Assembly: GCF_018613415.1 (NCBI RefSeq) | Contig: NZ_JAGGQG010000002.1 | Span: 310,001 to 374,000, forward strand | Reading direction: 5' to 3' | Origin: Bacillus sp. ISL-18 | GTDB taxonomy: Bacteria > Bacillota > Bacilli > Bacillales > Cytobacillaceae | DNA length: 64,000 nucleotides | In this document: positions 36,248 through 45,167 of the stretch, piece by piece | How positions within the stretch are numbered: position 1 is the stretch's first letter | Layout: every line of letters starts with the position of its first letter | Notes under the pieces: generated by a model | Told to the model about the DNA's origin: nothing | The model's database searches: none | The model's input: the letters and a program-made list of their open reading frames with translations, nothing else | Made by a program: the position numbers and the translations under genes

Positions 36248-38671
36248 ATGAGTAATGATATAAAAGAAACCGTTTTTCAAATTACAGGAATGACCTGTGC
36301 GGCATGTGCTTCGAGAATTGAAAAAGGGCTTAAAAAAATGGATGGTGTAAAAGAGGCGAATGTTAATTTAGCACTTGAAAAGTCCACCATAAAATATGAC
36401 CCTGATGTTGCATCTGAATACACTTTCCAAAAGAAAATTCAGGATTTAGGCTATGATGTTGTAAAGGAAAAGGCGGAATTTGATGTTACAGGAATGACCT
36501 GTGCAGCTTGTGCAAATAAAGTGGAAAAAAGATTGAACAAATTAGATGGAATAGAAAAAGCCAATGTCAACTTCGCGCTAGAGACAGTCCTTGTGGAGTA
36601 TAACCCACAACAAGTCTCTGTTCCTGAAATGAAAGAGGCTATTAAAAAGTTAGGATATTCCCTTGAACAAAAGAAAGAAAATACAGAAGGGCAGGTTGAC
36701 CATCGTCAAAAGGAAATTGAAAAGCAGCAAGGTAAGTTTATTTTCTCTCTTATCCTGTCATTCCCACTATTGTGGGCGATGGTTAGCCACTTTGAATTTA
36801 CACGGTTTATTTGGCTGCCAGATATGTTAATGAATCCTTGGGTTCAATTAGCGCTTGCTACACCCGTTCAATTTGTAGTTGGTAAACAGTTTTATGTAGG
36901 AGCCTATAAGGCGTTAAGGAACAAGAGTGCCAATATGGATGTGCTTGTTGCACTTGGTACATCAGCAGCCTATTTCTATAGTTTATATTTAAGTATTACC
37001 TCCATTGGATCCGGCGCTCATATGTTAGAACTCTACTATGAAACAAGTGCTGTTTTGATTACCTTAATACTTTTAGGGAAATTGTTTGAAGCAAAGGCTA
37101 AAGGACGTTCATCTGAGGCGATTAAGAAATTAATGGGACTACAGGCGAAAAACGCAACCGTTTTTCGTGATGGTCAAGAAATGATAATCCCAATCGAAGA
37201 CGTTTTAGAAGGGGATATTGTTTATGTCAAACCAGGTGAAAAGGTGCCGGTTGATGGTGAAATTGTTGAAGGCAGGTCAGCCGTTGATGAATCGATGTTA
37301 ACGGGAGAAAGTATTCCGATTGATAAAACGATTGGAGATCACGTTATTGGTTCAACGATTAATAAAAATGGATTCCTGAAAATTAAAGCAACAAAAGTTG
37401 GAAAAGATACAGCGTTAGCTCAAATTATTAAGGTGGTTGAAGAAGCACAAGGTTCTAAAGCACCGATCCAACGCTTAGCTGACGTGATTTCAGGAATATT
37501 TGTGCCGATCGTAGTAGGAATCGCTATTGTCACGTTCCTTGTATGGTATTTCGCAGTAAATCCTGGCGATTTTGCGGACGCTCTTGAGAAATTTATTGCG
37601 GTATTAGTTATCGCTTGTCCTTGTGCACTTGGTTTGGCAACACCAACTTCAATTATGGCGGGCTCGGGTCGTGCAGCCGAATTTGGAATTTTGTTTAAAG
37701 GCGGAGAACACCTTGAAACCACTCATCGCTTAGATACGATTATTTTGGATAAAACTGGTACAGTTACAAACGGAAAACCATCTTTAACCGATGTTATTTT
37801 AGCAGAAGGTATGGATGAAAGGGAATTTCTAATGCTGGTTGGTACGGCTGAGAGAAACTCAGAGCATCCACTTGCCGAGGCAATTGTGGAAGGTATAAAG
37901 GAAAAAGGAATGAACCTTGGCTCATCTGATACCTTTGAAGCGATTCCTGGTTTTGGTATCCAATCAACGGTAAATGGTAAGCAGTTATTAATCGGGACAC
38001 GTAGACTCATGGCGAAATATAGTGTTAATGTTCACGTTGTACTAGCCAATATGGAGAGCTTGGAGAAGCAAGGGAAAACAGCGATGTTAGTAGCCATCGA
38101 TGGGTGCTATGCAGGGATGGTTGCCGTTGCCGACACCATTAAGGATACATCGAAAGAAGCGATTGCTCGATTACACAAAATGGCCTTTGAAGTAGTAATG
38201 ATAACAGGGGATAATACTCAAACAGCCCAAGCCATTGCAGCCCAAGTGGGAATTAAGAAAGTCATTGCAGAAGTTTTACCCGAAGGAAAGGCCGAAGAAG
38301 TGAAAAAGCTTCAGCAAGCAGGTAAAAAAGTGGCTATGGTAGGGGATGGAATAAATGACGCTCCGGCACTTGCGACAGCTGATATCGGGATGGCAATCGG
38401 TACAGGTACGGATGTGGCAATGGAAGCAGCAGATATTACTCTTATTCGCGGCGATTTAACTAGTATTGCGGACGCGATTTTCATGAGTAAGAAGACAATC
38501 ACAAATATTAAGCAAAATCTGTTCTGGGCACTGGCATATAACGTCATAGGAATTCCAATCGCAGCAGCAGGTTTCTTGGCACCGTGGTTAGCAGGGGCAG
38601 CGATGGCATTTAGCTCCGTATCAGTTGTTCTCAATGCACTAAGACTTCAAAGGATTAAGTTAAAGGCTTAA
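36248..38671 (+). CDS. copA: Copper-exporting P1B-type ATPase CopA
   Basis: An 807-residue membrane ATPase that exports Cu(I). Two N-terminal HMA domains each carry GMTCAACA (about residues 14 and 82). The transport site CPC is in IACPCALGLATPTS, the phosphorylated Asp in DKTGTVTNG, the ATP-binding HP motif in SEHPLAEAI and the hinge GDGINDAPALA near the end. Eight membrane helices are expected. The ATG at 36248 follows AAGAGGTG. It follows copZ and is preceded by its own CsoR-like operator. The length equals B. subtilis CopA. Confidence 0.96.
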   Translation: MSNDIKETVFQITGMTCAACASRIEKGLKKMDGVKEANVNLALEKSTIKYDPDVASEYTFQKKIQDLGYDVVKEKAEFDVTGMTCAACANKVEKRLNKLDGIEKANVNFALETVLVEYNPQQVSVPEMKEAIKKLGYSLEQKKENTEGQVDHRQKEIEKQQGKFIFSLILSFPLLWAMVSHFEFTRFIWLPDMLMNPWVQLALATPVQFVVGKQFYVGAYKALRNKSANMDVLVALGTSAAYFYSLYLSITSIGSGAHMLELYYETSAVLITLILLGKLFEAKAKGRSSEAIKKLMGLQAKNATVFRDGQEMIIPIEDVLEGDIVYVKPGEKVPVDGEIVEGRSAVDESMLTGESIPIDKTIGDHVIGSTINKNGFLKIKATKVGKDTALAQIIKVVEEAQGSKAPIQRLADVISGIFVPIVVGIAIVTFLVWYFAVNPGDFADALEKFIAVLVIACPCALGLATPTSIMAGSGRAAEFGILFKGGEHLETTHRLDTIILDKTGTVTNGKPSLTDVILAEGMDEREFLMLVGTAERNSEHPLAEAIVEGIKEKGMNLGSSDTFEAIPGFGIQSTVNGKQLLIGTRRLMAKYSVNVHVVLANMESLEKQGKTAMLVAIDGCYAGMVAVADTIKDTSKEAIARLHKMAFEVVMITGDNTQTAQAIAAQVGIKKVIAEVLPEGKAEEVKKLQQAGKKVAMVGDGINDAPALATADIGMAIGTGTDVAMEAADITLIRGDLTSIADAIFMSKKTITNIKQNLFWALAYNVIGIPIAAAGFLAPWLAGAAMAFSSVSVVLNALRLQRIKLKA

Positions 38672-38691
38672 ATGGAGAGGAGGATGCTTAT

Positions 38692-39525
38692 ATGAAAAAA
38701 GGTATAATAATCTGGGCTGTTTCGGCTATTCTTTATCTTGGAGTAGTCATTGCAGGTTATAGTGTGTATGCCAATAACAATCCAAAATCAGAGGAACACG
38801 ATCATCATACAACTACTACTGAACAGGGGGAAGAAAGCATGAATCATCAATATAGTGATCAAGAGCACGGGAATCATGGTTCAAACACTACCAGTGAGAT
38901 TACACCCAAAGTATCCTATGCAAATGGGGTAATCACAATTGAATTAAAAGATCATAATAATCATGCTCCGGAACTGGAAGTCTCTCATGAAAAATATATG
39001 CATTTGATTGTCGTTAGCTCAAATTTAAAAGAGTACCATCATTTACATCCAGAAAAAAAGGGCGATGGAATATATCAAGTAAAGATAAGTTTGGCAGATA
39101 ATTCTTATAAAGCTTTTGTTGATATCAACCCAAAAGGGCTTCAATATGCGGTAAGACCTATTGAGCTGCAGGTTGGTGCAACGCATCATGTACATGGAGA
39201 AAACAAGCTTATTACTGATAAAGATTTTACCAAGACACTAAACGGTCAAACAGTTGAATTAACCCCTCATTCCTTTGAAGTCAACAAAGAGATTACCCTG
39301 AATTTTAATGTAAAGGGTGAGAAACCTGAAGAGTATTTAGGTGCATTAGGTCATGTGGTCATCCTGGACGAAGCAGGAGAGAAATATATACACGTCCATC
39401 CAGTTTCGAATGATCAAACTGTATTTGATACACAATTTGATAAACCGGGGATTTATAAGCTTTGGGCTGAATTCAAGTTTCACGGACAGGTCAATATCTA
39501 CCCATTTGTTATAGAAGTTAAATAA
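38692..39525 (+). CDS. Membrane-anchored His-rich secreted protein of the copper operon
   Basis: A 277-residue protein with one N-terminal hydrophobic segment (IIIWAVSAILYLGVVIAGYSVYA), so it is exported and probably anchored; there is no lipobox Cys. A His-rich linker follows at about 38-65 (HDHH, NHQYSDQEHGNHG), then two beta-rich domains with more paired histidines (EYHHLHPEKK, THHVHGE, YIHVHPVS). It lies 20 bases after copA with a GAGGAGGAT site, so it belongs to the copper operon. Extracytoplasmic copper binding or delivery is inferred. I do not recognise a named family. Confidence 0.8.
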   Translation: MKKGIIIWAVSAILYLGVVIAGYSVYANNNPKSEEHDHHTTTTEQGEESMNHQYSDQEHGNHGSNTTSEITPKVSYANGVITIELKDHNNHAPELEVSHEKYMHLIVVSSNLKEYHHLHPEKKGDGIYQVKISLADNSYKAFVDINPKGLQYAVRPIELQVGATHHVHGENKLITDKDFTKTLNGQTVELTPHSFEVNKEITLNFNVKGEKPEEYLGALGHVVILDEAGEKYIHVHPVSNDQTVFDTQFDKPGIYKLWAEFKFHGQVNIYPFVIEVK

Positions 39526-39636
39526 TAAAGAATATGGTGAAATAAAATGCGGATAAAATTTCAGACAATTTCAAACATTAAAAGCCGATAGTTCCTGACG
39601 CATTATGTAGCGCCAGGTGTATCATTTCAACATTCA

Positions 39637-39655
39637 TATACCTTACCGGCGTATA
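39637..39655. promoter_or_regulatory. Possible CsoR/CstR-family operator
   Basis: TATACCTTACCGGCGTATA followed by GTAAATG resembles the flanks and spacing of the CsoR sites nearby, but the centre is not a G tract. It precedes the broken reductase-like gene. Members of the CsoR family that sense sulfur use similar sites. Weak. Confidence 0.35.
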
Positions 39656-39685
39656 GTAAATGAATAGACAAAAGGGAGAAAGTAT

Positions 39686-40296
39686 ATGATGAATAGTTTA
39701 AAAAAATTAAAATCGCCGTAAATGGCGGAATAGGATTTGGGGCTAAACTCAATTCAAAGCAACTTATAACGCTTTCGAAATATATGAAAGAAGATGATGA
39801 ACTTGAGTTAACAACATTCCAACAACTCTATTTAGTAATTTCAGAAGATAAAAAGGAAGAAATCATAAAAGAATTCGAAAGTGTTGGCTTAGCCTGTTAT
39901 CCAGTTGGAAACTACGTAAAGAGTTTGAGAACCTGTAATTTTTGTAAAGGGGAAGAGGAGGAAGGAATGCTAGTGGCGAAAGAATTAAATCGCCGAATAG
40001 CAGGGAAAGCCGTACTGTTTACCCTAAAGATTGCTTACACAGGGTGTCCCGTAGGCTGTGGTGAACCCATGTTAAGCGACATAGGTATTATGAAAGTTAT
40101 AGATTACTACAATTTATATGTTGGAGGAAAAGCAAAAGGCAAAGACGCTGAAGTTGGTTCCTTGCTGATGGAGGATCTTACACCAGAGGATTTGTAAGAT
40201 ATGGTAGAAAAGATTATTACTGTATATTCACAAATGGGTAAAAAGCGGGAGACATTCAATAAATTTTTGAAGCGAATAGATAGAGAACAATTATAA
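39686..40296 (+). pseudogene. Nitrite/sulfite-reductase-like protein, broken by frameshift and stop
   Basis: The gene starts with a good AAAGGGAG site and ATG but runs into TAA after about a dozen codons. One missing A in the A-rich stretch near 39710 restores the frame (IAVNGGIGFGAKLNSKQ), which joins the long intact part at 39784-40194. That part has CNFCKGEEEEGM and TGCPVGCGEP, the cysteine pattern of the siroheme/4Fe-4S half-domain of nitrite and sulfite reductases. At 40195 a TAA interrupts, but the same frame continues (DMVEKIITVYSQMGKKR) to a second stop at 40294. The whole is about 200 codons, much shorter than a full reductase. If the stop is real, a shortened protein from 39784 could still be made. 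Confidence 0.75.
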
Positions 40297-40393
40297 GTTA
40301 ACAAAAATTCCTGAGACCTTGATCGCAGTTATCAATGTTCATATCACTGTTCTAAACTACGTATCTAATTTTAAATTTTGAGGAGGTTTTATT

Positions 40394-41806
40394 GTGTCTA
40401 CAAAGTCACAAACGATTTTACACGCTGACCCGAATCGTTGGAAGGCATTGGCTTTATTGGGATTTGCAAATTTTATAGTAATGATGGATTCAGCTGTTGT
40501 TCAAGTTGCCTTACCATCTATTAAAGGTGCACTTGGATATACAGAGGCGAATTTACAATGGGTTATGAATGCCTTTCTTATTATGTTTGGGGGATTACTA
40601 CTTTTAGGAGGAAAACTATCTGATTTGTTTGGTCACCGACGCATTTTTATGTGGGGTGTTTCAATCTTAACTGTTTCGTCTTTATTAGCTGGATTAGCTT
40701 GGAATGAAATGTCATTGAACATAGGAAGAGCAATCCAGGGTGTTGGATCGGCTTTAATTGCACCATCAGCACTTTCAATTGTTATGATTTTATTTTCTGC
40801 CAATAAGCAAGAAATGGGGAAGGCACTTGCAATCTGGGGGCTTTCTGGTGCAGCAGGCGGTGCGATTGGTATCGTTCTTGGAGGTGTTTTGACGCAATTA
40901 CTTAGTTGGCGATGGACTTTACTATTTTACGTTCCTGTCGGTATGATCGTTTTACTATTAGCACCAAAGCTTCTACAAAAAGGCATGCCAAAAACAGGCC
41001 GTATTGATTATGCAGGTGCTATTGCTGTTACAACAGCACTCGTTTTAATTGTTTTTGGTATCGTAAATGTAGAACATAATGGCTGGCAAGCACTTTCAAC
41101 TGTATTACCTTTAGGACTTGGTATTGTTTTATTCATCATCTTTATCCTTATTCAAGTGTTTAGGAAAGAGCCATTAGTTCCGCTTAGCATCTTTAAGACT
41201 CCCAATTTGGCAGCAGGGAACATTTCGCTTATTTTATTATCGGCATCTTGGTTCCCTTTAGTTTATTTCCTTATTTTATACGTGCAACAAGTATTGAAAT
41301 TTGAACCTTTTAAAGCGGCAATGGGTATGCTACCGGCGCCGATTCTGATGGCTATATTCATGATTGTTCTAGCTGAAAGGGTTATGAATAAATTGGGTAT
41401 GAAAATAACAATGATGATCGGATTTATCATACTCGGTATTGCAGGACTATTATTTTCAGGTAATACAGTGGATGGAACTTATTGGGGTGATGTATTTGTC
41501 CCACTGGTATTAGCAGCACTTGGGAATGCTCTTACCTATCTGCCAGCAACGACAGCCGCTGTGGCAGAGTCAAAATCAGAGGATTCTGGTCTTGCATCAG
41601 GCCTGTATAATACGACCTATCAGGTTGGATCTGCAGTTGGTTTAGCGATTATGGTTTCGGTTGCAGCGGCAGCAACAGCTAGTGTTACAGGAGCGATAGC
41701 AGTAAGTCTTAATGAAGGCTATCAACAAGCATTTTTCTGGTCCGGTATGGAGGCTTTTGGTGGCGCAGTATTAGCCCTTCTGTTTATCCGTTCACCCAAG
41801 CAGTGA
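40394..41806 (+). CDS. MFS transporter, DHA2 (EmrB/QacA) family
   Basis: A 470-residue membrane transporter with about 14 helices. The motifs are NFIVMMDSAVVQVALPSI at the N-terminus, GGKLSDLFGHRRIF (motif A) and a motif C-like region GGAIGIVLGGVLTQLLSWRWTLLFYVPVG. Proton-driven export of drugs or aromatic compounds is likely. It starts with GTG after AGGAGG with seven bases between. The similarity to the 33586 gene is general, not that of a recent duplicate. Confidence 0.9.
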   Translation: MSTKSQTILHADPNRWKALALLGFANFIVMMDSAVVQVALPSIKGALGYTEANLQWVMNAFLIMFGGLLLLGGKLSDLFGHRRIFMWGVSILTVSSLLAGLAWNEMSLNIGRAIQGVGSALIAPSALSIVMILFSANKQEMGKALAIWGLSGAAGGAIGIVLGGVLTQLLSWRWTLLFYVPVGMIVLLLAPKLLQKGMPKTGRIDYAGAIAVTTALVLIVFGIVNVEHNGWQALSTVLPLGLGIVLFIIFILIQVFRKEPLVPLSIFKTPNLAAGNISLILLSASWFPLVYFLILYVQQVLKFEPFKAAMGMLPAPILMAIFMIVLAERVMNKLGMKITMMIGFIILGIAGLLFSGNTVDGTYWGDVFVPLVLAALGNALTYLPATTAAVAESKSEDSGLASGLYNTTYQVGSAVGLAIMVSVAAAATASVTGAIAVSLNEGYQQAFFWSGMEAFGGAVLALLFIRSPKQ

Positions 41807-41876
41807 GAATCGAAAATTACAAATAATCTCATTTCCTATTTGTTTTTAGGGATATTGTATTAGGAGTAGGTGAACA

Positions 41877-42152
41877 ATGATTGAAAGACAATATATTTTA
41901 TCGAGTACGGGATTTGCCCGTCCAGCAAGAATGTTAATAGGTATTTCTAATAAATATTTATCAAAACTAGTTCTTGAATATAAGGGGATTTCTGTTGAAT
42001 TAAATTACTCACTCGATTCGATAATGGATGTTATGTCCTTGGGAATTATACCTGGTGCTCAATTTATTATCAGGGCTGAAGGGATTGATGAGGATCAAGC
42101 TTTACAATTAATAGACGATCATTTTAGTAAAATGAAATTAATTAGTTTGTAG
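41877..42152 (+). CDS. HPr/Crh-like protein without the active-site histidine
   Basis: A 91-residue protein of the HPr fold. Where HPr has TGxHARPA with the phosphorylated His15, this one has STGFARPARM: one residue is missing and no His is present, so it cannot pass phosphate in the PTS. The regulatory Ser46 region is kept as SLDSIMDVMSLG, like HPr and Crh, with the C-terminal helix EDQALQLIDDHF. An insertion of about three residues (ELNYSLDSI) precedes the serine. It may act like Crh as a CcpA cofactor after HPr kinase phosphorylation; that is inference. The ATG follows TAGGAGTAGGTG. It stands alone between the DHA2 gene and pseudogenes, so it could also be decaying. Confidence 0.75.
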   Translation: MIERQYILSSTGFARPARMLIGISNKYLSKLVLEYKGISVELNYSLDSIMDVMSLGIIPGAQFIIRAEGIDEDQALQLIDDHFSKMKLISL

Positions 42153-42329
42153 GATGAACAACATAAGTGGAATTGGGGTAACACAGGCTTAGATGTATCT
42201 AAAAATCCTAAAAATAGACTATCTGACAATAAATCAATTAATCTTTTATCTGCCACTTCTCTTTCGTTTACGGGACAAATGCAAAAGATAAGTACTATAA
42301 ATCAGCATTTATTGTCTAGAGGAGTGAAT

Positions 42330-42897
42330 TATAGTACAAAAGAATACTAGTGGTTATTGGATTAGTTGGAATGATTGGTTGGGCAATTTATGATTCTGCT
42401 TCAACATCAAAGAAACAAAGAAAAAGCCATTCAGGAGACTCAATCTATTAGTAATAAGTCTGAGGTTCTTGGGATTGAAGAAGGGGATAGAGCGCCAAAT
42501 TTTTAATTAGACCTTAGATGGCCCAAATGTAAAATTGTCAGATATGCAAGGTAAGAAAGTGATCTTGAATTTATGGGCGACTTGGTGTCCCCCATGTAAA
42601 GCGGAAATGCCTCATATGCAGGAATTTTATCAATCCCAAAAAGGAAAAAATATAGAAATCCTAGCAGTGAATTTAACGACTGCGGAAAAAGATGTTTCTA
42701 ATATTAAACCATTTGTTCAGGATTATGATTTAACCTTCCCTGTTTTATTGGATCATGATGGATTGATAGGAGATACATATCAGGCCTTAACTATTCCTAC
42801 TAGTTATATCATTGATACGAAAGGGATTATCCGAAAAAGAATCGTAGGTCCAATGGATAAAGAAAGGATGACTGAACTAATCAACAGTATTGAATAA
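42330..42897 (+). pseudogene. ResA/TlpA-like thioredoxin, frameshifted
   Basis: The N-terminal membrane anchor is readable (KRILVVIGLVGMIGWAIYD), followed in another frame by AIQETQSISNKSEVLGIEE, GDRAPNF and then a TAA where the family has a codon. A further shift joins to the intact thioredoxin part (42535-42894), with the redox motif WATWCPPCKAEMPHM and IPTSYIIDTKGIIRKRIVG. Two or more frameshifts and one stop exclude a normal product; a 120-residue cytoplasmic thioredoxin from an internal start is conceivable but lacks a ribosome site. The original protein would reduce cytochrome c or other extracytoplasmic disulfides. The broken CcdA gene that would feed it electrons follows. Confidence 0.8.
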
Positions 42898-43153
42898 AAG
42901 TCGGATTCTTTCATAATTTCACTATCGTCATCGATAGTATGCGTCAAGAAAGTGCATACTTGTTTCGGGATTCATCTGACTATATAATACGTTCAAAACC
43001 AAGTAAAGGCGGGAGAAGAGAAGGAGAAAAAATAGGCATCTTTGGATTATCGACAATTCCGGATACGATTACCCATAATCAATTTAAAGTGTATATCACC
43101 ATTAGTTTAAGCAGTTTATGTTTAGAAATAATAGGATTATAGGGGGAGATTTA
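42898..43153. other. Region between the broken thioredoxin and CcdA genes
   Basis: A small hairpin ACTATCG-TCAT-CGATAGT lies at 42920-42937. A 67-codon frame (42939-43142) has no ribosome site and no recognisable family; its end is hydrophobic (YITISLSSLCLEIIGL), perhaps a leftover membrane segment of another broken gene. Confidence 0.4.
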
Positions 43154-43597
43154 TTGACTGAAATTACAATATGGGTCGCATTGCAGGGGGATTATTAGCA
43201 TTTACCAAGTTTTTTAATGAAAGAGCACCGCTTCCAATATACCAAAAAGACAGTGGGATTTTTAAATTCAGTTATTGTGGGAATTATTTTTGGGGCAGGG
43301 TGGTCCCCTTGCATTGGACCTATTTTTGGGGCAATTATGTATGCTAATATTATGTATCCTACTCAAACCTTTTTTAATATTGCTGCCTATTCATTGGGGT
43401 TCTGCATCCCATTTATAATAATGGCGTTTTTCATCAGCAAGACAAAAATAATATTAAAATATTCAGCGTTACTAATGAAAATCGGTGGCGTTTTAATGAT
43501 TCTCATTGGATTAATGATATTTTTTAATAAAATGACATACATAACTATATGGGGTTCCCAAATACAGCATTTTTTTGAGGAAATGTTCAGCAAATAA
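43154..43597 (+). pseudogene. ccdA: CcdA-like thiol-disulfide membrane protein, internal deletion
   Basis: The start is visible after AGGGGGAG: TTG then TEITIWVA. One missing T shifts the frame, after which AGGLLAFT, the N-terminus of CcdA, is read. The following segment with the SPC motif and the first loop is missing, and the sequence jumps to KEHRFQYTKKTVGFLNSVIVG, then GWSPCIGPI with the second catalytic Cys and the remaining helices to the normal end. About 60-70 residues are lost. CcdA passes electrons across the membrane to ResA/TlpA-type proteins, one of which is broken just upstream, so the pair has been lost together. Confidence 0.8.
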
Positions 43598-43654
43598 ACA
43601 TATGAAACTCGCAACTAATTAACGAGTATCAATGCGGCCAAATTTAGCCAGCAA

Positions 43655-43688
43655 AAAGGGAGCTTGTTATTAAAACAAACTCCCGTTT
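43655..43688 (-). terminator. Bidirectional-looking terminator
   Basis: GGGAG(CTTGT) pairs with (ACAAA)CTCCC. On the minus strand it is followed by TTTTT and ends the isochorismatase-like gene. Confidence 0.75.
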
Positions 43689-43701
43689 ATATTTATTGGT
43701 T

Positions 43702-44268
43702 CTACGAGGTAGTTTTAACTTTTTGCTGCAGGAATTCGTCGGTCGTAATTATATTAGCATAGATACCGTTAAGTGCACTGACAAACGCATAGTGAACCTG
43801 TTCAGCTGGTACGACCTTATCTTGATAAGATAAGTCCCTTGTTGCACATGCATCTTCTATAAGTGTGGTTTCAAAGCCTAAATCCACTGCAGCTCTAACA
43901 GTTGCATCAATACACATATGTGTCATCATACCTACAACCACTACCTTGGTTACTCCTTTTTCTTTTAATTTGCTTTCTAATTCAGTCTTTAAAAAGCTGT
44001 TAGGAAAATGTTTTCTAATAAGACTTTCGTGTTCTAATGGTAGAACACTTTCATGTAGTTGAACTCCCTCGGTATCTGGAAGAAAGAAACCTAACTCTGG
44101 GTTAATTGCGATATGCTGGACATGAAAAATATGATCTTTGTTATTCTGTCTAAACCATTCAAGAACTTTTGCAGCATTAGCGGCTGCTTTTTCAGGGTTG
44201 CTTAATTCCATCTTTCCATTTGGAAAATAGTCATTTTGAATATCGACAATGATTAAAGCTGTGCTCAT
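43702..44268 (-). CDS. Isochorismatase-family cysteine hydrolase
   Basis: A 188-residue cytoplasmic hydrolase of the isochorismatase/nicotinamidase fold. The catalytic triad is seen as Asp in VDIQNDYF, Lys in RKHFPNSF and Cys in MMTHMCIDATVRAA, each in the family context. The substrate (an amide or enol ether) cannot be told. The ATG at 44268 follows AGGTGAAA; an in-frame GTG three codons earlier is part of that site. It is divergent from an Lrp-type regulator at 44387, its likely controller. Confidence 0.9.
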   Translation of the reverse strand: MSTALIIVDIQNDYFPNGKMELSNPEKAAANAAKVLEWFRQNNKDHIFHVQHIAINPELGFFLPDTEGVQLHESVLPLEHESLIRKHFPNSFLKTELESKLKEKGVTKVVVVGMMTHMCIDATVRAAVDLGFETTLIEDACATRDLSYQDKVVPAEQVHYAFVSALNGIYANIITTDEFLQQKVKTTS

Positions 44269-44386
44269 TTGTTTCACCTCATTTAAAGATTAAGTACAAT
44301 AAAATAATAAATAATATCTTGATTTTTATCGATACTTTGATGAAACACTTTTTGATTAAATGATTTCACGGTGAAAGGAATTTATA

Positions 44387-44833
44387 ATGGATATCGATCA
44401 AATTGATTTTCAGATTCTCCGGTTACTAACCGAAAATTCACGTGTCCAATGGAAGGACTTAGGCGAAAAAATTCATATGACGGGTCAGGCAGTAGGAAAC
44501 CGTATTAGAAAACTTGAAGATAGTGGTGTCATTAAAGCCTACTCACTAATAATCGATGAAATGAAGTTGGGGCTGATCTTTACAGCGTTTGTCATTGTTC
44601 ATATGAAATCAGCAAATCATGATGCTTTTATTTGGTTTATTAAAGATCGAAAAGAGGTAGTTGAAGCTCACCGAGTATCTGGGCAAGGCTGTTACCATTT
44701 AAAACTAAAAGTTAAATCCCAAGAACAATTGAATCAAATTCTTAATAAACTTCTCGATCATGGGAACTATAGTTTAAATCTGTCCATACAAGAGATTAAA
44801 CAACAACACTCTTGGACTAGCACATTACAATAA
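44387..44833 (+). CDS. Lrp/AsnC-family regulator
   Basis: A 148-residue regulator with a helix-turn-helix (IDQIDFQILRLLTENSRVQWKDLGEKI) and a RAM domain (FTAFVIVHMKSAN, SGQGCYHLKLKV). It is divergent from the isochorismatase-family hydrolase and is a paralogue of the regulator at 28191, which is also divergent from a hydrolase. The effector may be an amino acid or the substrate of the hydrolase. The ATG follows GAAAGGAA. Confidence 0.88.
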   Translation: MDIDQIDFQILRLLTENSRVQWKDLGEKIHMTGQAVGNRIRKLEDSGVIKAYSLIIDEMKLGLIFTAFVIVHMKSANHDAFIWFIKDRKEVVEAHRVSGQGCYHLKLKVKSQEQLNQILNKLLDHGNYSLNLSIQEIKQQHSWTSTLQ

Positions 44834-44869
44834 ATGTTTGCTCCGTTAATATGAAAACCAACCAACTGA

Positions 44870-45085
44870 ATGATAAAAACAGCAAAATTCCGTTTTCGCC
44901 AACAGGACAATCAAGTAATGGTAAAACGATTGAATGATTCCAAAGTTAAAGTCACTTTCCACGAATCCATTCGGTCCATAACGCCTGGACAAGCAGTTGT
45001 CTTCTATCAGGGAGAAGAATGCCTCGGTGGAGGAACGATTAACCAAGTATATCGTGGCGACAAACAATTAACGTATTTAGGGTGA
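44870..45085 (+). pseudogene. C-terminal fragment of tRNA 2-thiouridylase MnmA
   Basis: The frame reads KTAKFRFRQQDNQV, then VTFHESIRSITPGQAVVFYQ and GEECLGGGTINQV, the last 65-70 residues of MnmA (about 370 residues in total). The ATP pyrophosphatase and catalytic parts are absent and there is no ribosome site before the first ATG. A complete mnmA must exist elsewhere, as the gene is almost always present. It is a fragment left by rearrangement; a free C-terminal domain with its own role is less likely. Confidence 0.8.
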
Positions 45086-45167
45086 AGAAGAATCGAAACT
45101 AAAAACGGTCTCCTGTTATGATTTTATTAAAATTTTACAAAAGTAATTTAATTAGGAGATGATGTTT

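Noticed and set aside
42939..43142. 67-codon plus-strand frame
   Set aside because: No ribosome site and no family resemblance; lies between two pseudogenes and is probably remnant sequence.
44846..45067. Minus-strand 73-codon frame
   Set aside because: It is antisense to the MnmA remnant, which has clear family motifs on the plus strand.
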